From Armatimonadetes bacterium DC (lineage in GTDB: Bacteria > Armatimonadota > Fimbriimonadia > Fimbriimonadales > GBS-DC), in contig LDYB01000014.1 in assembly GCA_001442985.1 (NCBI GenBank), positions 62,001 through 126,000 of the forward strand: a DNA stretch of 64,000 nt, written 5' to 3'. The notes beneath the pieces were generated by a model that worked only from the letters and a program-made list of their open reading frames with translations, was not told the DNA's origin and made no database searches. How positions within the stretch are numbered: position 1 is the stretch's first letter; the number at the start of each line of letters is the position of its first letter. Made by a program: the position numbers and the translations under genes. Shown piece by piece: positions 54,402 through 62,287 of this stretch.

Positions 54402-55151
54402 ACCTACCGTGCTGTCTATAAATCCGGCTATATGCTGGGAAGCCTGGTGAGTATCCTGCGCTACTCGTAGGTATACTTTAGCCTATGAGTAAAAATGCGT
54501 CAGGTGCAGGCAATCAGCAGGGAAGGCCAGATGAGAGTTTGGGCTACTACATCGCTGGGTTTGTGGACGGCGAAGGCAGCTTCCATGTAGCCATCCAGCG
54601 TAATCCCAGTACGAAACTGGGTTGGCAGGTCATTCCAGAACTGCACATCTCCCAGCACGAACGCAATAAACATGTGCTGGAGTTGATACGCAATACGCTG
54701 GGTTGTGGCTATCTGAAGCCTAACGACCGCCACAAACCAAACGACAAAACCTGGGTGTTTGTGGTGCGATCGCGCAAAGACCTCATGGAAAAGGTTATCC
54801 CTTTCTTTGAGCGATATCCACTTCGCACCACAAAACGCCACGATTTTGAAAAGTTTGCCACGATTGTGCGAAAGCTCCACAAGAAAGAGCATCTCACGCC
54901 TGCAGGATTGAAAGCCATCCTGCAGATTGCTGGGAGCATGAATAACAACGGAGCTTATCGACGCATCGATATCGAAACGATACTCTCTCATCTGGAACCC
55001 TCAGAGACTGTACGCCGGACACCCTGAAGCCCACAGGGTGAAGATACAGTCCGAACTGCATGGCGACATGCAGAGGTGGGTCGAAAGGCTCACCCGCCTT
55101 GCGTCAAGCAAGGTCAGTAGGCGTCCCGAAGACGCCGAAAGTAACAGATTG
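54402..55151 (+). mobile_element. Group I intron 4 in 23S (E. coli position 2604)
   Basis: The intron has 750 bases. The 5' exon ends GACAGT, and the guide GCTGTC (54411-54416) pairs over six bases with a terminal U-G wobble. Core elements are CCGGCTATATGCTGGGAAG, GCAATCAGCAGGGAAG and the P7 pair GACTGTACG / GATACAGTCCGAAC, with the P8 hairpin ACCCTG...CAGGGT between. The intron ends in G 55151, and the exon resumes TCGGTCCCTATCC. The site is in the peptidyl transferase loop, 11 bases from the I-CreI site at 2593. Confidence 0.92.
54485..55027 (+). CDS. LAGLIDADG homing endonuclease of intron 4
   Basis: This 180-residue single-motif enzyme (IAGFVDGEG, residues 23-31) is expected to dimerise. 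It shares the layout of the intron 1 enzyme: the N-terminal GNQQG is encoded by the Q element GGCAATCAGCAGGGA, and the C-terminal SETVRRTP by the P7/P8 strand, with the stop in P8. The two proteins differ along most of their length, so they are related but not recent copies. No strong Shine-Dalgarno is seen before ATG 54485. Its expected target is the intronless 2604 site. Confidence 0.9.
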   Translation: MSKNASGAGNQQGRPDESLGYYIAGFVDGEGSFHVAIQRNPSTKLGWQVIPELHISQHERNKHVLELIRNTLGCGYLKPNDRHKPNDKTWVFVVRSRKDLMEKVIPFFERYPLRTTKRHDFEKFATIVRKLHKKEHLTPAGLKAILQIAGSMNNNGAYRRIDIETILSHLEPSETVRRTP

Positions 55152-55284
55152 TCGGTCCCTATCCACCGCAGGCGGAGGAGACTTGAGGGGAGCTGGCCCT
55201 AGTACGAGAGGACCGGGCTGGACCGACCTCTGGTGTACCAGTTGTCCCGACAGGGGCAGCCGCTGGGTAGCTACGTCGGGAAGG

Positions 55285-55315
<31 letters not shown>

Positions 55316-55536
55316 CCACCCCAAGATAAGGTCTCCCATCCGGTCAACGGAGTAAGGTCCCCGGTAGATGACCGGGTTGATAGGCGGCAGGTGTAAGCGC
55401 AGTAATGCGTTGAGCTGAGCCGTACTAATCGACCGAGGGCTTGCCTATGGACGCACTCTCGGTGAAACTCCAGTTCCAATTGTCATGCTCACTCACCTCC
55501 TGAGAGGGACCTGAACCCTCTCAAAAGGTGAGGTGT

Positions 55537-55660
55537 CAACTCGGGTGTCCATAGCGGAGGGGAAACACCCGTTCCCATCCCGAACACGGCCGTTAAGCCC
55601 TCCAGCGCCGAAAATACTGCTCTGGTAACGGAGTGGGAAGATAGGACGATGCCCGGGTTG
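55537..55660 (+). rRNA. rrf: 5S ribosomal RNA
   Basis: About 124 bases. The terminal helix CAACTCGGG pairs with CCCGGGTTG (one G-U), and the conserved CCCATCCCGAACACGG is present. The ends were set from the terminal helix. It lies 90 bases after 23S. Confidence 0.93.
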
Positions 55661-55667
55661 AAGCCTG

Positions 55668-55698
55668 CGCCCGCCCACAAGGCGGGCGTTTCGCTTTT
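55668..55698 (+). terminator. rRNA operon terminator
   Basis: CGCCCGCC (55668-55675) pairs with GGCGGGCG (55681-55688) around CACAA and is followed by TTTCGCTTTTT. This is a GC-rich stem with an interrupted T-run, eight bases after 5S. Confidence 0.8.
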
Positions 55699-55714
55699 TA
55701 AGAGCCACTTGGTG

Positions 55715-55720
55715 TATAAT
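55715..55720 (+). promoter_or_regulatory. -10 box, TATAAT, for pafA-aroF
   Basis: A perfect TATAAT lies 32 bases before the pafA start and just after the rRNA terminator. No good -35 is seen. Confidence 0.5.
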
Positions 55721-55752
55721 CATGCCATGCATACCTGTAGGGGGCGTTTACC

Positions 55753-57228
55753 ATGATTGGGCGTCGAGTCTTCGGAATCGAAACCGAATTCGGGTGCTTC
55801 GTCCGCGATGAGCGACTGGGCACCTCCGAAACCGTGGTGGAAGCGGTCAAAAACTATGTGTTCCATAAAGCGCGCCTCGGACTGATTGACCTCACCGCCC
55901 GCGACGAAGCCTTTGAACCCGCCCGCAGCGGCGGCTTTCTCATCAACGGGGGACGACTCTATATCGATGCCGTCGGTAGCCACCTCGAGTACGCCACCCC
56001 CGAATGCGCCAGCCTGTTCGATATCGTCATCCACGAAAAAGCAGGACAGCGCATCGTGGTCAACACCCTGCGCGAAATGGGCTGGGATGAGCGCGTCAGC
56101 TTCCACAACAATAATGTAGACCACTTCGCCGGGCACACCTTCGGCTGCCACGAAAACTACCTCATCCGCACCGACGACCGACTGCCCACCGACTGGCACA
56201 AGCTGGTGTTGCCTTTTTTGACCACGCGCCAGATTTTCGCCGGCGCAGGGCGCGTAGGCGGACACCGACTGGAACACGCCGGATTCCGCCCCTCCCTCTC
56301 CGAAGTCGCCGACCACCCCATCGACTTCATCTGGGTTTCGAATGTCTATAATGTGGAACCCGACCCCACGGTGCAATACCAGCTGTCCCAGCGGGCGGAT
56401 CATATCGTGCGCGAGAACGCCTCCCGGGTGCGCTTCAATCGCGCCATCATCAACCCCAAGTGGGATAGCGTCTACGGCTATCAGAACTATCAGCGCCTGC
56501 ACCTGCTGTTCGGCGAAGGCAACATGAGCGAGTACGCCACCGCCCTCAAAATCGGCACGACCTGCCTGGTGTTAGACCTCGCCGAAGCGCGCGCCCTGCC
56601 CAACTGGCTCCGCCTGCAAGACGCCCTCCATACCCTCAAAAGTGTCTCGCGCGACCCCACCCGCAAGTGGATTGTTACCATGATCGACGGCAGCACCCTC
56701 TCCGCGATTGACCTCCAGCGCGTCTACCTCCAGCTCGCCCAAAAACGCTTTGCAGGACGCGACCCCGAAACCGATTGGGTACTTCAGGAGTGGGAGTTCG
56801 TGCTGGACAAACTCGAAAGCGACCCCGAACAGCTGGAAGACCGCATCGACTGGCTCATCAAACTCAAGGTGCTACGCACCTACATGGAAGAAACAGGCGC
56901 CACATGGGGCGACGACGCGCTCCACGCCATCGATCTGGAGTACCATAACATCAACCCCGATCAGGGGCTTTACTACGCGCTCCAGCAGATGGGCGAAGTC
57001 AAGCGGCTGGTGGATGATGTGCAAATCGAAAACGCCGTCACGACCCCGCCCGCCGACACCCGCGCTCACGCCCGCGGCGCCATCATCAAACGCCTCGCCG
57101 AACGCCGCTACAACCGCTACTACATTGATTGGGACATCGTATATGTAGACCGCAACCGTCAGGTGGACATGCGCGACCCCTTCGGGCTTTATACCCGTGA
57201 AGTGGACCGCTTTATGGCGCTACTCTGA
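55753..57228 (+). CDS. pafA: Pup ligase (PafA-type Pup/UBact-protein ligase)
   Basis: This is a 491-residue member of the PafA/Dop carboxylate-amine ligase family. The Mg/ATP-binding N-terminus is FGIETEFG, with the two glutamates of the fold. Next come NGGRLYIDAVGSHLEYATPEC, with an aspartate in the LYxD position, NNNVDHFAGHTFGCHENYL and INPKWDSVYGYQNYQRLHL. The form LYIDAVGSHLEYAT and a C-terminal DWDIVYVDRNRQVDMRDPF fit PafA (ligase) better than Dop (depupylase), but the two are paralogues and I cannot exclude the other. No pup/ubact, dop, mpa or proteasome gene is adjacent. The DAHP synthase gene follows 18 bases later. Confidence 0.85.
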   Translation: MIGRRVFGIETEFGCFVRDERLGTSETVVEAVKNYVFHKARLGLIDLTARDEAFEPARSGGFLINGGRLYIDAVGSHLEYATPECASLFDIVIHEKAGQRIVVNTLREMGWDERVSFHNNNVDHFAGHTFGCHENYLIRTDDRLPTDWHKLVLPFLTTRQIFAGAGRVGGHRLEHAGFRPSLSEVADHPIDFIWVSNVYNVEPDPTVQYQLSQRADHIVRENASRVRFNRAIINPKWDSVYGYQNYQRLHLLFGEGNMSEYATALKIGTTCLVLDLAEARALPNWLRLQDALHTLKSVSRDPTRKWIVTMIDGSTLSAIDLQRVYLQLAQKRFAGRDPETDWVLQEWEFVLDKLESDPEQLEDRIDWLIKLKVLRTYMEETGATWGDDALHAIDLEYHNINPDQGLYYALQQMGEVKRLVDDVQIENAVTTPPADTRAHARGAIIKRLAERRYNRYYIDWDIVYVDRNRQVDMRDPFGLYTREVDRFMALL

Positions 57229-57246
57229 TAAAGGAGGCTCACGGGG

Positions 57247-58266
57247 ATGATTGTTGTCATGCAACCGGGGGCAACCCCCGAACAGATTCGGGATGTGGAA
57301 GAGCGCATCCGCCAGTTCGGGTTCGATATCCACCCCATCTATGGCGTAGAGCGCACGGTCATCGCCGCCGTCGGCGCGCCAGAACTGGATCGAAACGAAG
57401 CCAAAGAGCAGCTCGAGTCGCTCCCCTATGTGGAACAGGTTACGCTCGTCTTGAAGCCCTACAAATTCGTCTCCAAAAAGTTTCGGGAGCAGACGGTCGT
57501 CAGGGTGGGCGGTGTTGAAGTCGGTGGTACTCACTTCGCGGTGATGGCAGGTCCCTGCACTGTGGAGAACGAAGAGCAGCTCTTCAAAACCGCGCAGGCG
57601 GTCCAGCAGGCAGGGGCGCATATCCTGCGCGGCGGCGCCTATAAACCCAGCACCAGCCCCTATTCGTTTCATGGGCTGGGACGCGAGGGGCTGGAGCTGC
57701 TGGCGCGCGCCCGCGAACTCACCGGCATGCCTATCATCACCGAAGTGATGGACCCGCGCAATGTGGAACTCGTGTGCCAGTATGCCGACATCCTGCAGAT
57801 TGGCACGCGCAACATGCAAAACTACGACCTGCTGCGCGAAGTGGGACAGGCGCGCAAACCCGTCATGCTCAAGCGCGGCATGTGGGCGACCTACGAAGAG
57901 TGGCTTCAGGCAGCCGAATACATCTGGCTGGGCGGCAACGAGCAGATTATTCTCTGCGAGCGCGGCATCCGCACCTTTGAAACCTACACCCGCAACACGC
58001 TGGATATTAATGCCGTGCCCGCCATCAAAGAGCTTTCGCATCTGCCAATTGTGGTAGACCCCAGCCACGGCACAGGGCGCGCCTCCCTGGTGCCCGCCGC
58101 GACCCTCGCGGCGCTGGCAGCAGGCGCCGACGGTGTGATTGTGGAGGTCCATCCGACCCCCGCCCGCGCCCTCAAAGACGGCGCCCAATCGCTCACGCTG
58201 GAAGCATTTCGCGATCTGATGCGCTCCCTTCGCCCGTTAGCGGAAGTGATGGGGCGACAGCTGTGA
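57247..58266 (+). CDS. aroF: 3-deoxy-7-phosphoheptulonate (DAHP) synthase
   Basis: This 339-residue enzyme catalyses the first step of aromatic amino acid synthesis from PEP and erythrose 4-phosphate. It is of the type I-beta form with an N-terminal ferredoxin-like regulatory domain ([20 protein letters not shown], about 70 residues), as in Thermotoga, where it mediates inhibition by Tyr and Phe. Catalytic-barrel motifs are [40 protein letters not shown] and [18 protein letters not shown] precedes the ATG. It shares a transcript with pafA. Confidence 0.94.
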   Translation: MIVVMQPGATPEQIRDVEERIRQFGFDIHPIYGVERTVIAAVGAPELDRNEAKEQLESLPYVEQVTLVLKPYKFVSKKFREQTVVRVGGVEVGGTHFAVMAGPCTVENEEQLFKTAQAVQQAGAHILRGGAYKPSTSPYSFHGLGREGLELLARARELTGMPIITEVMDPRNVELVCQYADILQIGTRNMQNYDLLREVGQARKPVMLKRGMWATYEEWLQAAEYIWLGGNEQIILCERGIRTFETYTRNTLDINAVPAIKELSHLPIVVDPSHGTGRASLVPAATLAALAAGADGVIVEVHPTPARALKDGAQSLTLEAFRDLMRSLRPLAEVMGRQL

Positions 58267-58272
58267 GAATTC

Positions 58273-58305
58273 AGCTCCAATTCAGGCAAAAATAGGGGCT
58301 TTTTT
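58273..58305 (+). terminator. Weak hairpin with T-run after aroF
   Basis: AGCTCC (58273-58278) can pair with GGGGCT (58295-58300) over a 16-base loop and is followed by TTTTT. The stem is short, so this is only a possible terminator. Confidence 0.3.
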
Positions 58306-58316
58306 CGGTACACCCC

Positions 58317-58345
58317 TTGCATGCGCTGGCAAAGTGGGGTATAAT
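58317..58345 (+). promoter_or_regulatory. Promoter of the DUF1559 pilin-like gene
   Basis: TTGCAT (58317-58322) and a perfect TATAAT (58340-58345) are separated by exactly 17 bases. AAGGAGG lies further downstream before the start. It is among the best sigma-70 promoters in the window. Confidence 0.8.
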
Positions 58346-58382
58346 TGGGAATCATATCCAACCGTAAGGAGGTCATCTGATG

Positions 58383-59183
58383 ATGAAGCGGCACGGATTT
58401 ACGCTTATCGAGTTGCTGGTCGTTATCGCGATCATCGCCATTCTGGCGGCGATCCTGTTCCCGGTCTTTGCGCAGGCGCGTGAAAAAGCGCGTCAAACGC
58501 AGTGCCTAAGCAACTCCAAACAGATTGGAACCGCGATTATGATGTATGGTCAGGATTATGACGAGACCTACATCCCCTGGTTTGTACGCACGGGACTCCC
58601 ACGCAACCAGTACCGCGATGACCTGCGCAGCTGGGTGCAGAATTTACAGCCCTATATCAAGAGCGGCGAGCCAAGCCGCCCTGCAGGGAGCGGTCCATTC
58701 GCCAGCGTTCCCCCCAATGGAATGATGGCTTGTCCCTCGTTCAACGAGTCGCGGTTCCAGCAGGTAGCGAACCTTCCCGACTGCGATGCGGGCGCGCTGG
58801 ACAGCAACTGGTGGCCACCCCAACTCTATCACGCGAACTATGGAATCGGATTCGGCGAAATCGCAACAGGGGGCAACTGCACCCAGCAGGATCCCTACTA
58901 CAAATTCGCCGGGAGCGATGTCCGCGTTTCGATCATGCCGTTTAGCAAACCGCTGCGTCCAGCAGAGACAGTTATCGTAACAGACGGCTTCACGGGGATC
59001 ATTCGGAACGGCGGTTTTGGCACGACGATGGGCTGCGAGTCTGCAGATAGCCACAGTGGAGGCGGCAACCACATCTTCTGTGACGGGCACGCAAAGTGGA
59101 TTGCTCGCAACAGTGAGCGCTACCTCGCCACCGACTCCACCGGCTGCGTTTACAAGCGGTACTACTCCGTCGACAAGGAGTGA
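58383..59183 (+). CDS. Prepilin-like protein, DUF1559/H-X9-DG type
   Basis: This 266-residue protein has a type IV pilin/pseudopilin leader: [20 protein letters not shown] directly after MKRHG, so prepilin peptidase should cleave before the phenylalanine. The C-terminal part ends with the H-X9-DG motif region [17 protein letters not shown]. Such proteins are hugely multiplied in Planctomycetota, Lentisphaerota and Armatimonadota and are thought to sit in the envelope via type II secretion-like machinery; their role is unknown. AAGGAGG precedes the start, which is ATG 58380 or 58383. Confidence 0.92.
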   Translation: MKRHGFTLIELLVVIAIIAILAAILFPVFAQAREKARQTQCLSNSKQIGTAIMMYGQDYDETYIPWFVRTGLPRNQYRDDLRSWVQNLQPYIKSGEPSRPAGSGPFASVPPNGMMACPSFNESRFQQVANLPDCDAGALDSNWWPPQLYHANYGIGFGEIATGGNCTQQDPYYKFAGSDVRVSIMPFSKPLRPAETVIVTDGFTGIIRNGGFGTTMGCESADSHSGGGNHIFCDGHAKWIARNSERYLATDSTGCVYKRYYSVDKE

Positions 59184-59189
59184 TCCGCC

Positions 59190-59372
59190 ATGCAAGACTC
59201 GCGACGTACCGTGTGGATTGTGCTTCTGGTGATCGCGCTGATTGCTATTGGCGTTGCTATCTTCTTGCGCCAGCAAGCCACCGCACCTCCTGCCCCCTCA
59301 GCGGAAGGGTACTACTCGGGCCCGATGAAAGGCAAGGGTAGCAGCGGTGGCAGTAACGCTGCGGGTTTCTAA
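59190..59372 (+). CDS. Small single-span membrane protein
   Basis: This 60-residue protein has one membrane helix (VWIVLLVIALIAIGVAIFL) after a short basic N-terminus and then a Pro/Ser/Gly-rich tail. It starts six bases after the pilin-like gene, so it is probably its partner or anchor. Similar small proteins often follow DUF1559 genes, but I cannot name a family. Confidence 0.7.
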   Translation: MQDSRRTVWIVLLVIALIAIGVAIFLRQQATAPPAPSAEGYYSGPMKGKGSSGGSNAAGF

Positions 59373-59378
59373 TGGATA

Positions 59379-59405
59379 GCCCCCACGCCCGTAAGGGGTG
59401 GGGGC
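59379..59405 (+). terminator. GC-rich hairpin after the pilin-like operon
   Basis: GCCCCCAC (59379-59386) pairs with GTGGGGGC (59398-59405), extended inside by CCC/GGG around GTAA. There is no T-run, so termination would need a factor. Confidence 0.5.
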
Positions 59406-59733
59406 ACCTCTAACTGGACACCGCATGGCGGCAGCAATGTGCGCAGGCGTAGGGAGACTTATGAATGCTGGCACGGGTGGTATCGGGTGGAAGTATCGCC
59501 CAGCGCGCTTGACAAATCTCAAGCGCGCGAGCGTGACGCTGCGGCTATTTGCGCTACTGCAGGCAACGAGGGAGGGCAAAAAGCGCAAGAGCAGGGGCAG
59601 ATTGGTTTTTATAAGGAGACGGGTTTCTTTGGGGTGCTTTGGAGCGGCAGAGAGCAGAGGTCTGGGCAATCCGCCCGAGTTCGGAGCGATCACTCATCAA
59701 GGATCGGGGTGTTGGGAGTCGACCCTATAACCT
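59406..59733. other. Gap with no supported gene
   Basis: Open frames on the plus strand here (for example 59439-59750) have no ribosome-binding site, start without a promoter and encode proteins with no family likeness. A GCGCGCTTGA...TCAAGCGCGC palindrome at about 59506-59530 is the only structure I see. Confidence 0.5.
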
Positions 59734-60084
59734 TCATTCGGATGTCTTGAGAAGCCCCAACTCAATTGCCCATCGTACCGCTTGTAAGGTACTTCGTACG
59801 CCCAGTTTCTCACGGATGTTTGCCAACACACGGTAGATTGTGCGCGGTGAGCGATGCAAAATGCGTGCAACCTTTTCTACACGCCCATAGCGCGCGAGGT
59901 GTTGCAGAATCTCGATTTCACTGGGTGAAAGTAGGGGTTGTTCCATCACTACTGCCTCGATTTCTGCCTCATCAAGTCGTTCAACAACTCTGAGCGATTC
60001 GCACCCTCCAAGGTGCGCCTTAATTAAGTCACGCAGTATCTCATTCCGCGCCACGATACACACCGTCGCTTTTCGCACTGTCAT
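59734..60084 (-). CDS. LuxR-type helix-turn-helix regulator, short
   Basis: This 116-residue protein has a C-terminal LuxR/GerE DNA-binding domain: LLSPSEIEILQHLARYGRVE, KVARILHRSPRTIYRVLANI, then REKLGV. The N-terminal 50 residues look like the end of a receiver domain (TVCIVARNEILRDLIKAHL) and lack a phosphorylatable aspartate pocket. It probably binds DNA as an orphan regulator. AAGGAG sits very close to ATG 60084. It is transcribed divergently from the HAF-repeat gene and may control it. Confidence 0.85.
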   Translation of the reverse strand: MTVRKATVCIVARNEILRDLIKAHLGGCESLRVVERLDEAEIEAVVMEQPLLSPSEIEILQHLARYGRVEKVARILHRSPRTIYRVLANIREKLGVRSTLQAVRWAIELGLLKTSE

Positions 60085-60196
60085 CACTCCTTGAATGTCT
60101 CTTCGCCCTTCGCCTGCAGATTCCTACCACAGCGTATAGTTCTCCTCGAATTCCTGTCAGGATTTATGTACCGTAAAAAAAAAGCACAAAATTTCC

Positions 60197-60226
60197 TTGA
60201 CTATGGGCGCTGAAAAGAGGTATCCT
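60197..60226 (+). promoter_or_regulatory. Promoter of the HAF-repeat/dockerin gene
   Basis: TTGACT (60197-60202) and TATCCT (60221-60226) are separated by 18 bases, and GGAGGTGAAG lies before the start. Confidence 0.7.
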
Positions 60227-60251
60227 ATACCTACACACTGGAGGTGAAGCC

Positions 60252-61587
60252 ATGGAAAAAAAGGTTTACCGCAGTCGGTTCGGTTGGCTTTTCGTGGGTG
60301 TGCTGCTCTCTTCTCAGGTATACGCCCAGACTTTTATCTGGCTTCCACCTACGGAAGCCTGTCAAACGTGGGATTGGAGCACAATTGCCAACGACATATC
60401 TTGGCATGACCTTCGGATAGTAGGTCAAGGCTTATGCACCATATCGAGGCCGGGAGAATCTGTACACACAGAGTTTCCGCAAGGGTGGTCAGTGCTACCT
60501 GGGGGGGTCTCTACTTGGGGAGTTGGCTTCTTCGGAGAAGCGCTCGCGATCAGTGGGGATGGCACTGTATTTGTGGGTTTAATCCATACGGATGGCGTTA
60601 GTGGGGGAAAACCGTTCAAGGGTGCATTTGACAGTCCCGAGAGCTTGGTTTTACTACCGTTCGATATGAATCGCTGGCAGTATGGCGCTGCAACAGATGC
60701 TAATATAGATGGTAGCACTATCGTGGGGTATGTGTCTCGTACTGGTTCCTATCCTGACAAGGCGGGTATGATATGGACGGGAAGTTCCTACACGGAGGTG
60801 CTCTGTCGAGATGTAGAAAATCATCTCGCGACGACCATCCTTGAAGGGGTTTCTTCAGACGGCAGATTTGTGGTTGGGGCATATAATTGTAGGTCGTAGG
60901 CCAGGAGGCGAGGTAGAACTACCCGTTAAGGCACTGGTACCATTTCTTTATGACCGCTATTCTGGAACCTGTACTCGCCTTTGTACACCAGAAGACGGTG
61001 TTGCATTTGGAATTTCATCAGATGGGGAGATGGTAGTTGGAACAGCTGACAACCATGCTTTCGTAGCAAAAGTTGGTACCTCGATCCAATGTGAACTACT
61101 TCCACCAGTGCAGGGTTTTGAGTCTTACACTTACGAAGCATACGACATCAGCAATGAGAGGGAAAATGGTACGCGGATTATCGTTGGAAAGGCGTACACC
61201 CTTAGTGAACATCGCGCGGTCTTGTGGGTATGGAGCGAATCAGGCGAAACGGCAGCGTATGACCTAACTTCGTTATTTTCAGATATACTTTCGCCGGATT
61301 CCGTTCTACACTCGGCTAACGCGGTATCCAGAGATGGGCTCTATGTTGTGGGCTACGGGCACAATGCAGATCCCCAAAAAGTGCAGGGCTATCTTCTCAC
61401 ACCCTTTTGCACACCTCACAGCGGTGATGTCAACAATGATGGATGTGTTGATGACGCTGACCTTTTCGAAGTGTTGTTAGCAATAGGATGCCAGAGTAGT
61501 TGTGGAAGAGCAGATGTGAACTGCAACGGCGTTGTCGATGACGCGGATTTGTTAGTTGTCTTAGCGAATTACGGGCTGGGCTGTTAG
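60252..61587 (+). pseudogene. Secreted HAF-repeat protein with C-terminal dockerin-like repeats, frameshifted
   Basis: The first frame (60252-60899) has a signal peptide (FGWLFVGVLLSSQVYAQ) and HAF-type beta-propeller turns (AISGDGTVFVG, ATDANIDGSTIVGYV, GVSSDGRFVVGAY). The family continues in another frame from about 60890 to 61587 (GISSDGEMVVGTA, AVSRDGLYVVGYG). It ends with two calcium-loop dockerin-like repeats: GDVNNDGCVDDADLFEVLLA and ADVNCNGVVDDADLLVVLAN. The junction is in GCATATAATTGTAGGTCG. Together they would make a protein of about 445 residues, so this looks like one gene broken by a recent shift, or a sequencing error. The region is visibly more A/T-rich than its neighbours. Confidence 0.75.
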
Positions 61588-61593
61588 CAACTC

Positions 61594-62199
61594 TTACGGA
61601 AATAACCTTACCAGCCAGTGGGCATCGGTGCGTGCCATCTCGGTAAAGCGCACACCGATTGCCCACTGCCCGCTGCTCAGTTCCCGCGCGTAGCGCACTT
61701 CTGCCTTCGCCCGCACGGGTTGCTCCGCATTCAACAGCGAAAACGACAACTCCACCACAGACCCCACCGCCAGCGCCTGCGGCACGATCAGGCGCATCCC
61801 GCTCCGACTGATGTTCACACCCCGCGCCTGCAGTGCTTCTGGCTCGTCGGAGTCGGCAGACTCTGCGGGTTTGATTGGGGTCAGAACCACGGGCAGGTTG
61901 ACAGGATAGCGTCTGTTCCGTCGCCGATCTAAGCGTTTGGGAGGCGAAACGATTTGCAGGTTCAAAACGGTCCCATCGATATAACGCACTTGCGTCGTGA
62001 GTTCGTAGGCGGCTTCTGCAGAGTTGATTGTAACCAGCAGGGAAGCTCCTTCGCGGAGTGCGCGGAGCGCTTCTCCCGTGTCCAGGCGCACCACCAGCCC
62101 CTCGCGAGAAGCATTCAAGAGCGTGCCCTCATGACATGTCTGTGTGTTGGGCAAGCGTGCCGAAATTCGGATTGCCTGTGTTGCTGTGCTGGCTTCCAT
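61594..62199 (-). CDS. PilZ-domain protein, YcgR-like
   Basis: This 201-residue protein has a YcgR-N-like beta domain (residues 1-88) followed by a PilZ domain with both c-di-GMP binding motifs: RxxxR in LDRRRNRRYPVNLP and (D/N)-x-S-x-x-G in VNISRSGMRL. It should bind cyclic di-GMP and modulate motility, adhesion or secretion. AGAGGTGG precedes the ATG. It begins downstream of the terminator of the convergently oriented neighbour, so it forms its own transcript. Confidence 0.9.
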   Translation of the reverse strand: MEASTATQAIRISARLPNTQTCHEGTLLNASREGLVVRLDTGEALRALREGASLLVTINSAEAAYELTTQVRYIDGTVLNLQIVSPPKRLDRRRNRRYPVNLPVVLTPIKPAESADSDEPEALQARGVNISRSGMRLIVPQALAVGSVVELSFSLLNAEQPVRAKAEVRYARELSSGQWAIGVRFTEMARTDAHWLVRLFP

Positions 62200-62250
62200 A
62201 GCGCCACCTCTTGGGGGATTCTTCCACAGGACGCAAGGGAATCTCCAACT

Positions 62251-62281
62251 AAAAAACCCTCTCCCCTTGCTGGGGAGAGGG
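62251..62281 (-). terminator. Rho-independent terminator of the copper monooxygenase gene
   Basis: On the minus strand, CCCTCTCCCC, the loop AGCAA and GGGGAGAGGG form a perfect 10-pair stem followed by TTTTTT. It lies seven bases after the stop of the 62288-64000 gene. Confidence 0.92.
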
Positions 62282-62287
62282 TTGGGT

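Noticed and set aside
59439-59750. 103-residue plus-strand frame between the pilin operon and the LuxR gene
   Set aside because: It overlaps the LuxR gene end, lacks a Shine-Dalgarno and promoter, and the protein shows no recognisable pattern.
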